Shown: positions 47,211 through 55,032 of the stretch, one piece after another | Numbering within the stretch: position 1 is the stretch's first letter | Layout: each line of letters begins with the position of its first letter | Assembly: GCA_025356095.1 (NCBI GenBank) | Contig: JANXUR010000031.1 | Location: 1-55,032, forward strand | Direction: 5' to 3' | Length of the DNA: 55,032 nt | Source of the DNA: Acidobacteriaceae bacterium | GTDB lineage: Bacteria; Acidobacteriota; Terriglobia; Terriglobales; Acidobacteriaceae | Made by a program: the position numbers and the translations under genes | Notes under the pieces: generated by a model | Seen by the model: only the letters and a program-made list of their open reading frames with translations | Told to the model about the DNA's origin: nothing | Databases searched by the model: none

Positions 47211-47230
47211 GCAGGGCTGGAAAGCCCTGC
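47211..47230. repeat. REP-like hairpin
   Basis: GCAGGGCT/AGCCCTGC, 8 bp with loop GGAA, lies about 40 nt after the mscL stop and is followed by CTCCACCC. No T-run. It may be a dispersed palindrome or an mRNA end of mscL. Confidence 0.45.
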
Positions 47231-47269
47231 TCCACCCACAACGCTCGCAGGTAAGGCGACACTCGCTCG

Positions 47270-47659
47270 CTAAACCGCCTGTGTGCAATGGCCGCAGCGA
47301 GTGGCAGCGATAGGGATATCCATCTTGCACTGAGGACAGGCCTTGGTGACGGGAGCCGCCGCAGCTTCGGGATCCTTCATCCGCGCGGCAGCCGCGTTCA
47401 TCGGCACCACCACAAAGAAGTAAATCGCAGCCACAACCATCAGAAAGGCCGCGATGGCATTGGCAAAGTTGCCAATGCCAAATGCCCCCTGATTGAATGC
47501 GCTGAAGTCAGGCTTGCCAGCGAGAGCGGCGATGAGCGGGGTCAGCAGGTCTTTGGTGAGTGACTCCACCACTTTGCCAAACGCACCTCCGATGACGACA
47601 CCCACTGCCAAATCCACAACATTGCCGCGCATGATGAAATCACGAAATCCCTTGAGCAC
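47270..47659 (-). CDS. mscL: Large-conductance mechanosensitive channel with C-terminal zinc ribbon
   Basis: 129 residues. [44 protein letters not shown] and [23 protein letters not shown] are the two-helix MscL core, an emergency release valve for osmotic downshock. The C-terminal cytoplasmic helix is followed by CPQC (108-111) and CGHC (122-125), a zinc-ribbon end absent from E. coli MscL. GGAGG lies 6 nt upstream of the GTG start. Confidence 0.95.
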   Translation of the reverse strand: MLKGFRDFIMRGNVVDLAVGVVIGGAFGKVVESLTKDLLTPLIAALAGKPDFSAFNQGAFGIGNFANAIAAFLMVVAAIYFFVVVPMNAAAARMKDPEAAAAPVTKACPQCKMDIPIAATRCGHCTQAV

Positions 47660-47957
47660 GTAAATCCTCCGGTTGGTTCAGGCTGTGTGCCAAAGTTCGC
47701 AAGCACAGGCCCACCTTCAGGCGAGCAAGAAAAGTGGCCACGCATTGGTGGCCGAACTGTAACCGTTCACGCCCTTACGGTCAACCCCAAAAGTACAGGA
47801 GCCGGAATCTGACCGTCCGGTGGAGCCGCCGCGCATAGAAGTTAAGTACCGCTGTGGGAGCTTGCTACAGCGCACTGAGCGGAAGACGGGCCCGGCGAAC
47901 GTGGCATTCCCTGCTGCCCTCTACGTCCCTTTGAGCACTCGTTGCCGCGCTGATTTT

Positions 47958-47990
47958 GGCATTTCGCATGAAGACGGCCCACGAAATGCC
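47958..47990 (+). other. Inverted repeat in the leader of the porin operon
   Basis: GGCATTTCG and its perfect complement CGAAATGCC flank a 15-nt loop, 83 bp upstream of the porin start. It could be a leader hairpin or an operator. I see no gene in 47660-48072 and no known riboswitch pattern. Confidence 0.45.
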
Positions 47991-48072
47991 GAACTGGTTA
48001 GGGAGGCTGCCCGTTTGCCGCACACTGCTGCGGGCTGTCTCTATCTTCAAGTGCTACGCGTGAGGCGCATCC

Positions 48073-49386
48073 ATGAGTCATCGAAATTGTTGGGCAGGTA
48101 CCGCACTCTTCGCAATCTTGTTAGCGGGCGCGGGTCATTCGGCTTCGGCGCAGTCCGCAGCAGATGCAAAAGTGGACCTGCAGAGTGCCTGTGCCCAGAA
48201 TGCACAGAGTGCAGCCTGTGTCAGCGCGTTACTGGAGCGCATCCAGCAACTGGAACAGCGCCTGCATGACGTGGAAAACAAGCAGGCTGCGGCTCCTGTG
48301 GCTGCAGGGGCTGCTGCCCCAACCGCTGTTGCATCCGAGCCTGCCATGGCCGATGCCATGCCCGGCATGGGCGAATCCCTCGGCATCCCCAAAATGGAGA
48401 TTCGCGGCTTTGGCCATGTCAACTTTTCCACCATAGACCACCAATCCAGCGTGATTGGCACCAGCAGCCCCAACCTGGCTACCAGCACCTTCACCTTGGG
48501 CAACCTCGATCTGTTCATCACTTCTAAACTTTCAGACAAGTTCACCTTCTTGTCAGAAGTAAACTTCGAATCTGGTCTGAACAACACCATCGGGGTAGAT
48601 CTGGAGCGCCTCATGGTCACCTACGACCACAGCGACGCCTTCAAACTAAGCATTGGACGCTTCCACTCCGGCATCGGCTACTACAACACCGCCTTCCACC
48701 ATAGCGCGTGGTTGCAGACCACGCTCGGCCGGCCTCGCCTGTTCGAGTTTGAGGATTCTGGCGGCATCCTTCCAGTGCACAACGTCGGCCTAAGCGCCAC
48801 TGGCCTGCTGCCTTCCGGCAAGTGGGGACTGCACTATATCGCCGAGTTCGGCAATGGCCAGACCTCGCACAACACCATTGATCAAACCGTCCAGAACGTG
48901 ATTGACGAAAACAACGGCAAGTCTACCAACTTGGCCTTCTACTTGAAGCCGCAGTTTCTCTCTGGCTTTCAGACCGGCTTTTCCTGGTATCACGATCAGC
49001 TCACTCCCACCGGTCTCGACAAGCTGAAAGAAGACATCTTCGCCGTGCACGCGGTCTATGTGACGACGAACTTTGAGTTCCTTAATGAAGGGATTCTGTT
49101 GCAGCGGCATGATGAAGTTACGGGCACCGACTATCACACTCCCGCCTTCTACACCCAGATTTCGCGCCAGTGGGGTAAGTATCGCCCCTACTTCCGTTAC
49201 CAGTACATCAATGCGCCCAACCACGAGCCCGTCATCGGCGACGTCAAACTCTACGCTGGGCCTTCCGCGGGGTTGCGCTGGGATGCCAGCACCTTCCTTG
49301 CCTTCAAGATGCAGTATGACCGCATCTCGCGCCGTGCCCAGCCCGCCACCAACGGTCTTGGCCTGCAAGTTTCATTCACCTTCTAG
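48073..49386 (+). CDS. Outer-membrane porin-like beta-barrel protein
   Basis: 437 residues. A signal peptide ends near SASAQS. A short segment with two Cys and a coiled coil (LLERIQQLEQRLHDVENKQ) follows, then an Ala-rich linker and, from about 115, a beta-barrel with alternating aromatic strands (MEIRGFGHVNFSTIDH ... FKMQYDRISRR ... LGLQVSFTF). The C-terminal Phe is typical of outer-membrane proteins. The porin type (OprP/Opr-like) is plausible but the substrate is unknown. It opens a three-gene operon with a periplasmic binding protein and a chemoreceptor. Confidence 0.82.
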   Translation: MSHRNCWAGTALFAILLAGAGHSASAQSAADAKVDLQSACAQNAQSAACVSALLERIQQLEQRLHDVENKQAAAPVAAGAAAPTAVASEPAMADAMPGMGESLGIPKMEIRGFGHVNFSTIDHQSSVIGTSSPNLATSTFTLGNLDLFITSKLSDKFTFLSEVNFESGLNNTIGVDLERLMVTYDHSDAFKLSIGRFHSGIGYYNTAFHHSAWLQTTLGRPRLFEFEDSGGILPVHNVGLSATGLLPSGKWGLHYIAEFGNGQTSHNTIDQTVQNVIDENNGKSTNLAFYLKPQFLSGFQTGFSWYHDQLTPTGLDKLKEDIFAVHAVYVTTNFEFLNEGILLQRHDEVTGTDYHTPAFYTQISRQWGKYRPYFRYQYINAPNHEPVIGDVKLYAGPSAGLRWDASTFLAFKMQYDRISRRAQPATNGLGLQVSFTF

Positions 49387-49397
49387 GGAGCCCAGAC

Positions 49398-49853
49398 ATG
49401 AACCGAATTCTACGCATCTTCGCCTCTGTTCTTATACTGGTGCTCTTCGCGATGGTCTGGCCAAGTCCGGCCAGCGCCGCCGATCCTAACGACGTGGCGA
49501 TCATCGCCAACAAGTCCAACCCCTCCGATTCCATCACCGTCGAGGAATCCCGCAAGATATTTCTTGGCGACCGCAGCACCTGGGCCAACGGCAAGAAGGT
49601 AGTGGTGGTGATGCGAACAGCAGGCACCCCCGAACGTAACGCCGTGCTCAAGACGGTTTACAAAATGAACGATGGCGACTACAGCAAATATTTTTTGCAG
49701 GCGGCATTTACCGGAAAAATACAGGCCCCACCCAAAGAAGTCGCCTCTGCAGCAGACATGGTTCACTACGTGGCCCAGATTCCCGGTGCCGTGGGCTATG
49801 TACGGGCCGGCGAAGTGGATGCCTCAGTGAAAGTTGTGCTGACGATTCACTAG
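49398..49853 (+). CDS. Small periplasmic phosphate-binding-protein-like (PstS-type) domain
   Basis: 151 residues with a signal peptide (LVLFAMVWPSPASA) and a single compact domain: VAIIANKSNPSDSITVEESRKIFLGDRSTWANGK, VVVVMRTAGTPERNAVLK, YSKYFLQAAFTG and VHYVAQIPGAVGYV. This is the pattern of short proteins related to the phosphate-ABC substrate-binding fold, about half the size of true PstS. It starts 11 nt after the porin stop. No transporter permease is nearby, so it may act as a ligand-binding adaptor for the next gene. Confidence 0.82.
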   Translation: MNRILRIFASVLILVLFAMVWPSPASAADPNDVAIIANKSNPSDSITVEESRKIFLGDRSTWANGKKVVVVMRTAGTPERNAVLKTVYKMNDGDYSKYFLQAAFTGKIQAPPKEVASAADMVHYVAQIPGAVGYVRAGEVDASVKVVLTIH

Positions 49854-49892
49854 TTGCAATGGTTTCACCCCACAACAAGTTGAGGAGTCATA

Positions 49893-51602
49893 ATGCATTG
49901 GACGATTAAGCAAAAGCTCTACGGACTGGGCGGGCTGGGCCTGCTGTTTACCGCAGCGATTGGTATTTTCGGCTATCGCGACATTGCCACGGTTGCCAAA
50001 GGCATTGCTAGCGTCGCCGAAACCAGCGCCGCTATGAAGTCGCATCTGGAGGCGGGTATGTTTCTTGATTTGACCCGCGCGGATGTTTCCAAAGTCTTTA
50101 CTGCCGATGGCGAGCATCGTGACAACGCGGTAAGCGAACTGCAGCAGCACGTCGCCCTGCTGAAAGAGCGGGCAGGCTTAATTCATACCACCCACCTCAA
50201 CTCCGATGCCCAGAAGGCGCTGGAGCACGAGAGCGACTCGTTAAGCAAGTATTTGGCTGAGCTGGATTCTCTGGTCGCTGCGCGCGACAACCCTAGCGCC
50301 GCCGTAAACCAGTTTGGCACCTTCCTGCAAACCTATCAGGATCTGCGTGGCGAAATGGACGCCATGGCTGACACTCTGCAAGCCGAGGTTAAGCAAACCA
50401 GCGACCGCAGTAACGCCGTGGTTTACCACTCCAAACTGGCCATCGCGGGCGTGTGCTTCGCTTCCTCTGCGATTCTAATCTTCTTCGCCATCACCATCAT
50501 CCGGGCCATCAACCGTCCACTGGCCGCTGTCGTGCTACGTTTGCAGGCTTTGGCGCAAGGTGACCTCACTCAGCGGGTGGATGCCACACGCCGTGACGAA
50601 ATCGGTGAACTCGGCCACTGGTTCAACCAGTCTGCCGAGAACCTCAACCGCGTCATCCTGCAAGTACGTCAGGCAGCAGACGAAGTGCTCGCAGCCGCCG
50701 GGGAAATGTCCTCCGGGGCGCGCGAACAGGCCTCAGGTGCCGAGCTCCAGCGCTCCCAAGCCGATGAAGTCACCCACGCCATGGGAGAGATGTCGTCGCG
50801 CGTCACAGTCGTCACCGAGCACGCCCGCCAAGCCTCTGACGCCGCCGTGCGCACCGCCGATACGGCCCGCCGCGGAGGCGAGGTGGTCAAATCCGCCTCT
50901 GACAGCATTCACGCCATCTCCACTGCAGTGCAGCAAACCAGCGCCACCATCAAAGAGCTGGGCCAAAGCTCACGGCAGATTGGCGAAATTGTTGGCGTGA
51001 TTGACGAAATCGCAGAGCAAGCCAACCTGCTGGCCCTGAACGCCGCCATTGAAGCAGCCCGCGCTGGCGAACATGGCCGCGGCTTCGCTGTGGTCGCGGA
51101 CGAAGTCCACAAGCTCGCCGAGCGCACTTCCCACGCCACCAGTGAGATCGCCCGCACCATCACCACCGTGCAAAAGGAAACCGAAAAAGCTGTGCGCGCT
51201 GCCGAAACCGCCTTGCAGCAAGTGGGCCAAGGTGTGGAAGCTACCAGCCGCGCCAGCGTATCGCTAAAAGACATCATCCAGATGGCCGATGAAGTTCAGG
51301 AGAAAATCAATCAGATTGTCGGTGCCTCAGAAGAGCAGTCTGGCGTCGCCATGCAAGCCAGCAGCAACGTCGACCAGATAGCCCACATCAGCCGCTCTTC
51401 CGCCGAAGGCTCCGTTAAGGTTGCCGAGCGCTGCGACCACCTTACCCTGCTGGCGCAAAACCTCGAAGAACTCATCACCCAGTTTGTGGTGGCTGAGGGC
51501 GACGAGTCCGCGCCGCCGCATCCCGAAGCCCAAGACTATGACCGTGCGCCAACAGAAGGCTCCGGCATGCAACCCAGGAAGGCTGCCGCCGCTTCAGCCT
51601 GA
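49893..51602 (+). CDS. Methyl-accepting chemotaxis protein
   Basis: 569 residues: N-terminal transmembrane helix (about 9-27), a periplasmic four-helix-bundle-like sensor (about 30-185), a second transmembrane helix ([24 protein letters not shown]), HAMP ([22 protein letters not shown]), and a signalling domain with the hairpin tip [20 protein letters not shown] followed by [23 protein letters not shown]. Methylation-type Gln/Glu pairs are present. The C-terminal Pro/Glu-rich tail lacks an obvious CheR-binding pentapeptide. It is the last gene of the porin operon; no che genes are in the window. Confidence 0.95.
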   Translation: MHWTIKQKLYGLGGLGLLFTAAIGIFGYRDIATVAKGIASVAETSAAMKSHLEAGMFLDLTRADVSKVFTADGEHRDNAVSELQQHVALLKERAGLIHTTHLNSDAQKALEHESDSLSKYLAELDSLVAARDNPSAAVNQFGTFLQTYQDLRGEMDAMADTLQAEVKQTSDRSNAVVYHSKLAIAGVCFASSAILIFFAITIIRAINRPLAAVVLRLQALAQGDLTQRVDATRRDEIGELGHWFNQSAENLNRVILQVRQAADEVLAAAGEMSSGAREQASGAELQRSQADEVTHAMGEMSSRVTVVTEHARQASDAAVRTADTARRGGEVVKSASDSIHAISTAVQQTSATIKELGQSSRQIGEIVGVIDEIAEQANLLALNAAIEAARAGEHGRGFAVVADEVHKLAERTSHATSEIARTITTVQKETEKAVRAAETALQQVGQGVEATSRASVSLKDIIQMADEVQEKINQIVGASEEQSGVAMQASSNVDQIAHISRSSAEGSVKVAERCDHLTLLAQNLEELITQFVVAEGDESAPPHPEAQDYDRAPTEGSGMQPRKAAAASA

Positions 51603-51630
51603 AGGGTGTTGAGCGCACTGGGAGAAAATA

Positions 51631-51665
51631 AAAGCGGCCACGCGGAGTCTCCGCGTGGCCGCTTT
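51631..51665. terminator. Bidirectional terminator between the MCP and dnaN genes
   Basis: A perfect 16-bp stem (AAAGCGGCCACGCGGA and complement) with loop GTC; TTT on the plus strand, and an A-rich 5' flank (AAAATAAAA) giving T's on the minus strand. It serves both converging genes. Confidence 0.88.
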
Positions 51666-51695
51666 CTGTTGCCGGATGCAAACACCTAGTTCGCC

Positions 51696-52811
51696 TCAGA
51701 TACGCATGGGCATAACGATATACCGGTAGTTATATTCCTCGCCTTCGGCAGGACGCATCTGGCCCGCACTCTGCGAATCCTTGAAGTCCATGCGGATGCT
51801 GCCCGCACCACTCACCTTCAAGAAGTCCAGCAGGTAGACCGAATTGAAGCCAACCGTCATCGCATCGCCCTCGTACACGGTGTCAATCGCGTCTTCCGAT
51901 TCGCCCATTTCGGCGGAATTCGCAGAAACCCGCAACTCGTTCTTATCCAGCTTCATGCGCACTGCGCGGGAACGCTCGTCCGCAAACTGAGCTACCCGCA
52001 GCAGCGCCCCATTCAGTTCCTCGCCATGCACCACAATGGTTTTGTTGTTGTCTTTAGGTAGAACCGCTTCGTAGTTGGGGAATTGGCCAGTCAACTGCCG
52101 AGACGTAAGCACCCGCTCACCCACCCGGAAGAACAGCGTGGATTCGTCTTTGGCGAATTCGATGAATTCCACATCGTCACTATCCAGCAGTGCGCGCAGT
52201 TCCACCATCGCCTTGCGAGGCACAAGCGTCTTCAGTTCGCCGGTGATGCCTTCAAACTTCACATTGCTGTTTTCAATATGCGCCAGACGATGGCCATCGG
52301 TTGCCACCATGATCATGCTCTCCGGCTTCATCACCATCAGCGCGCCGTTCAGCGTATAGCGCGATTCTTCGTTGGAGATCGCGAAGATGGTCTTCGCAAT
52401 CAATGTGGCCAACATCTTCGCCGGAATCTTTATCACGCCCGCCGCAGGAAACACCGGCAACGTGGGATAGTTCGAGCGCGACATGCCCACCATCTTGGTG
52501 TTGGACCGCCCCGAGCGAATCTGCACCCAGTGGTTATCCAGCAGCTTGATGGAGATGTCGCCATCGGGCAGCAAACGCACGTAGTCGTACAGTTTGCGCG
52601 CTGGGATGGTGCAAGAACCTTCCTTCTTCACCTTCGCAGCACAGGCCGTCCTCAGCCCCAAATCGAGATCGGTCGCCGTAATGGATAATTTGTCATCCGC
52701 AGCCTCAAACAAAAAGTTTGAGAGGATGGGGATGGTTGCCTTGCGCTCAACTACACCCTGCGTCAAGGTCAGTTCCTTGAGCAGTTCAAACTTGCTTACG
52801 GTAATCTCCAT
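51696..52811 (-). CDS. dnaN: DNA polymerase III beta subunit (sliding clamp)
   Basis: 371 residues from the ATG at 52811 (MEITVSKFELLKELTLTQG), which matches the family N-terminus; the frame extends to 52859. VVERKATIPILSNFLFEA, SRSNYPTLPVFP, VATDGHRLAH and GQFPNYEAVLPKDN are the clamp motifs, and YNYRYIVMPMRI is the C-terminal end with the partner-binding pocket. A ring dimer tethers polymerase to DNA. It lies downstream of dnaA on the same strand, the classical dnaA-dnaN order. Confidence 0.96.
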   Translation of the reverse strand: MEITVSKFELLKELTLTQGVVERKATIPILSNFLFEAADDKLSITATDLDLGLRTACAAKVKKEGSCTIPARKLYDYVRLLPDGDISIKLLDNHWVQIRSGRSNTKMVGMSRSNYPTLPVFPAAGVIKIPAKMLATLIAKTIFAISNEESRYTLNGALMVMKPESMIMVATDGHRLAHIENSNVKFEGITGELKTLVPRKAMVELRALLDSDDVEFIEFAKDESTLFFRVGERVLTSRQLTGQFPNYEAVLPKDNNKTIVVHGEELNGALLRVAQFADERSRAVRMKLDKNELRVSANSAEMGESEDAIDTVYEGDAMTVGFNSVYLLDFLKVSGAGSIRMDFKDSQSAGQMRPAEGEEYNYRYIVMPMRI

Positions 52812-52879
52812 GGTCGTTCCCGCCCCTGAGTCCACCGAAGTTGCCATTTCTGCTGGCATAGGCCACCCGCTTCGAGGAT

Positions 52880-53100
52880 TCTCTACTTCTTATATAACAA
52901 ATTAAAATTACTCTAAACCAGTAGTAACAGAAGGACTTGCGGAAATGTGGAAAACTCATTCCCAGTCCTGCACTGGAGCGGCTTTTTAGGCCCTTCCCGC
53001 TGTGGATGTTCTACGCTCTCCCGCTGCGCTACCGATGGAAAAGTTTTGCAACCGCTCGCCGCTTCCCCAGCCTTCCACACTTTCCACCACAACTTCCACA
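52880..53100. other. Candidate oriC region between dnaA and dnaN
   Basis: The gap of about 410 bp contains a nearly pure A+T stretch at 52888-52918 (a possible unwinding element) next to DnaA-box-like motifs: TGTGGAAAA (52946-52954), TGTGGATGT (53001-53009), CCTTCCACA (53071-53079) and ACTTCCACA (53092-53100), against the consensus TTATCCACA or TTTTCCACA. A dnaN promoter may use TATATA within the AT stretch. The dnaA-oriC-dnaN order is known from other bacteria. No other gene is seen here. Confidence 0.55.
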
Positions 53101-53241
53101 GATTTCAGTGGCGAAATTCACAACTGATCCTACGCTTCTCCGCGCCACAAAAGCAGTGCTTTTGCCGGTGCCCCGTCAAGTGACCACTCTTGCGTCAGGG
53201 CTTTGCAAAGACGAAAAGGAAGGGTCATAAACGGGCAACAG

Positions 53242-53261
53242 AAAAGGCCCCCGCAGGGGCC
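53242..53261 (-). terminator. Rho-independent terminator of dnaA
   Basis: On the minus strand GGCCCC/GGGGCC with loop TGCG, followed by TTTT, 14 bp after the dnaA stop. Confidence 0.8.
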
Positions 53262-53275
53262 CATCTCTTAAATAC

Positions 53276-54649
53276 CTAAACGCCCAACATCTCGGAAAGT
53301 TTGTTGAGCAACCGGTTCAAGTCTTTATCACCCTTGCGCTGCTCATTAATCTTGTTGATCGAGTGCAGCACCGTGGTGTGGTGCTTGCCGCCAAACTGCC
53401 GCCCAATTTCTGGCAGGGACGCTTCGGTCAACTGCTTGGCCAGGTACATGGCAATCTGCCTAGGATACACAATAGCGCGCGAGTTATTCTTCTGCTTGAT
53501 CTCCATCGGGCGCAGGCCAAACTGTTCGCCTACCGCCTTCTGGATGGATTCAATCGTCACTTTGCGCGACTGGGAGTCAATGAAATTCTTCAGCACCTGC
53601 TGGGCATAGTGCAGCGTAATTTGTGTACCAATCAGCGACGAATGCGCCACCAAGCGAATCAACGCGCCTTCCAACTCGCGCACATTCGACCGGATGTTGG
53701 ACGCCATGTACAGTGCCACATCCGTAGGCAGAACCACGCGCTCCAGTTCAGCCTTCTTTTGCAGGATGGCAACCTTGGTCTCCAGATCGGGCGGCTGAAT
53801 ATCAGCAATCAAGCCCCACTCAAAGCGGCTGCGCAGGCGATCTTCAATCTCAGCCAGCTCTTTGGGAGGACGGTCACTGGCAATCACGATCTGCTTGATG
53901 GATTCGTGCAGCGCATTGAACGTATGGAAGAACTCTTCCTGCGTCCGCTCTTTTTGCGCCAAAAATTGGATGTCGTCCACCAGCAGCACGTCCACGTTGC
54001 GGAACTTGTCGCGGAAGCTGGTCATCTTGTCGTAGCGCAACGAGTTGATCATCTCGTTGGTAAACTTTTCGCTCGAAAGATAGAGAATGGAAAGCTGCGG
54101 GTTCCGCCGCTTGATCTCGTGCCCAATGGCTTGCATCAGATGGGTCTTGCCCATGCCGGTGCCGCCGTAGAGAAACAAGGGGTTGTAGGCGCGCGAAGGC
54201 CGCTCAGCTACTGCCAGTGACGCGGCGTGGGCAAACTGATTGCCACTGCCAATCACAAAGGCGTCAAAAGTGTACTTGGGGTTAAGCTGCGCCGCTCCAT
54301 CCCAGTCAAAGCGCGCCTGCGCCACCGGCGCGGCCGCCGGAATCGCGCCCAGCCCCCCATCGTGGCGAATCGGGGTGTGCGCTGGATCATCTTCTGGCGT
54401 CACAAAGCGTACGTCGTTGAAGTCCATCCCCAGCACATCAATAGCTTCCAGAATCAGGTCAGAGTAGCGGTCGCCGATCACCCGGAACTCTGGTGTGGGT
54501 ACGCGGATCACCAGCGTGCCATCGTCGTCGTGGCTATAGCGCGTGGGCTTCAGCCAGGTCTCATACGAGTGGCGGTTTACTTTGCGCTCAAGCGCATCAA
54601 GAATCAGCACCCAAGGGTTGGGATTCGGAGTGATAGTAGAAACGGACAT
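53276..54649 (-). CDS. dnaA: Chromosomal replication initiator DnaA
   Basis: 457 residues with all four domains: N-terminal DALERKVNRHSYETWLKPT, a short linker, AAA+ core with GGTGMGKTHLMQAIGHE (Walker A), VDVLLVDDIQFLAQKERTQEEFFHTFN (Walker B) and RLRSRFEWGL, and C-terminal DNA-binding domain with the signature GRQFGGKHHTTVLHSINKI. It binds DnaA boxes and opens oriC. It is first in the dnaA-dnaN pair. Confidence 0.98.
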   Translation of the reverse strand: MSVSTITPNPNPWVLILDALERKVNRHSYETWLKPTRYSHDDDGTLVIRVPTPEFRVIGDRYSDLILEAIDVLGMDFNDVRFVTPEDDPAHTPIRHDGGLGAIPAAAPVAQARFDWDGAAQLNPKYTFDAFVIGSGNQFAHAASLAVAERPSRAYNPLFLYGGTGMGKTHLMQAIGHEIKRRNPQLSILYLSSEKFTNEMINSLRYDKMTSFRDKFRNVDVLLVDDIQFLAQKERTQEEFFHTFNALHESIKQIVIASDRPPKELAEIEDRLRSRFEWGLIADIQPPDLETKVAILQKKAELERVVLPTDVALYMASNIRSNVRELEGALIRLVAHSSLIGTQITLHYAQQVLKNFIDSQSRKVTIESIQKAVGEQFGLRPMEIKQKNNSRAIVYPRQIAMYLAKQLTEASLPEIGRQFGGKHHTTVLHSINKINEQRKGDKDLNRLLNKLSEMLGV

Positions 54650-54874
54650 TTTTCTGTTTTGCCTTGGGGGCGCGCTGGGCTGGGCAGCGGGCCCGAGCTA
54701 ATTATGAATTGCATCGGAGGTGCTGGTGTCCTCCGCAGGACTTCCAAAACAGTGCCGGACTTTTGCTGTGCCGCAGCGTTCCGAAGAACGCTTCCGAGGT
54801 GGTCCGCCCACTGCAAATGATCATCTGCAACGATGATTAAGCTGTCCGGCATACTAGCATGATTTGAAGCGCGA

Positions 54875-54883
54875 TGTGGAAAA
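54875..54883. promoter_or_regulatory. DnaA-box-like site upstream of dnaA
   Basis: TGTGGAAAA (TTTTCCACA on the minus strand), identical to the motif at 52946. It lies about 230 bp before dnaA, where it could mediate autoregulation. In the remaining 54650-55032 I see no gene; rpmH, often found here, is not recognisable. Confidence 0.5.
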
Positions 54884-55032
54884 CTTTCTGGAAGAATTTT
54901 TGGCATTGCACCATAGGTGCGACTTTGCATCGAGCGCGGTGCAGAATGCAGTCAACTCGACCCATCTGCGGCGAGAATATAAGACGTAGCGAGGCAGCCA
55001 ACGGAGAACAACGGCTCTAGCGGTACACCACT

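Noticed and set aside
46968-47330. 120-codon minus-strand frame with PKADVAPP heptads
   Set aside because: It overlaps the end of mscL in another frame, has no ribosome-binding site, and its only regular part is the 21-bp DNA repeat; treated as a repeat, not a gene.
47820-48269. 149-codon plus-strand frame upstream of the porin
   Set aside because: It runs out of frame into the porin gene, has irregular composition and no start signal; considered a chance frame.
53092-53100. Each TTCCACA in the dnaA-dnaN gap as a strict DnaA box
   Set aside because: Several differ from TTATCCACA at two or more positions; only the cluster plus AT-rich context is claimed, not each site.

Overview
The window reads as chromosomal DNA of an Acidobacteriota bacterium, probably of the Terriglobia. 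This is an inference from gene content: a kinase/TolB-like/TPR fusion, DUF2393 and DUF4252 proteins, a D-aminoacylase-like amidohydrolase, and a moderately GC-rich composition. No tRNA, rRNA, CRISPR array, insertion sequence or intact prophage was seen. The right-hand end carries gyrA, gyrB, dnaN and dnaA in one orientation, with an AT-rich stretch and TTCCACA-type motifs between dnaA and dnaN, so this end probably lies at or near the replication origin.

Layout. 1-5 kb: the tail of an unknown gene converges on selD, followed by the tldD-pmbA-DUF2393 cluster; all but the first are on the minus strand. selD is a selenoprotein gene: its reading frame runs through an in-frame TGA at the catalytic position, and a bacterial SECIS-like hairpin follows. 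5-14 kb: a Ser/Thr kinase with TPRs, a protein with RecB/Cas4-type nuclease motifs, a DnaC-like ATPase paired with a truncated UvrC-like protein, an FmdB zinc ribbon, a VOC protein and a thioesterase. 14-15.6 kb: a small accessory patch holding an unknown helical protein and the broken C-terminal end of an AlbA_2/Schlafen-type ATP-binding protein. 15.6-22 kb: thrS, a secreted Asp-box protein, and an ECF sigma/anti-sigma/DUF4252 cassette. 22-30.6 kb: a minus-strand housekeeping block (plsC, folC, accD, cobO, rlmH, rsfS, nadD, obgE, rpmA, rplU). 30.9-36.2 kb: a secreted amidohydrolase, a lipoprotein, an M20-like protein lacking usual metal ligands, a TSUP permease and a SemiSWEET. 36.3-38.1 kb: a two-gene ATPase plus TOPRIM-like (DUF4276) cassette resembling a split OLD-type defence system. 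38-55 kb: gyrA, membrane proteins, gyrB, mscL, a porin/periplasmic-binding/chemoreceptor operon, dnaN and dnaA.

Three features recur. First, several genes have a Pribnow-like box 6-7 nt before the start codon, which suggests leaderless mRNAs. Second, short tandem duplications (9-21 bp) sit in many intergenic gaps and inside some coding regions (folC, the fmdB-like gene, thrS, the lipoprotein gene). Third, gyrA and gyrB carry the same extended -10 promoter core. The strongest leads for new biology are the Sec-containing SelD, the ATPase/TOPRIM pair, the RecB-like orphan nuclease, and the porin-sensor operon. All calls are from reading the sequence; no database search was run.
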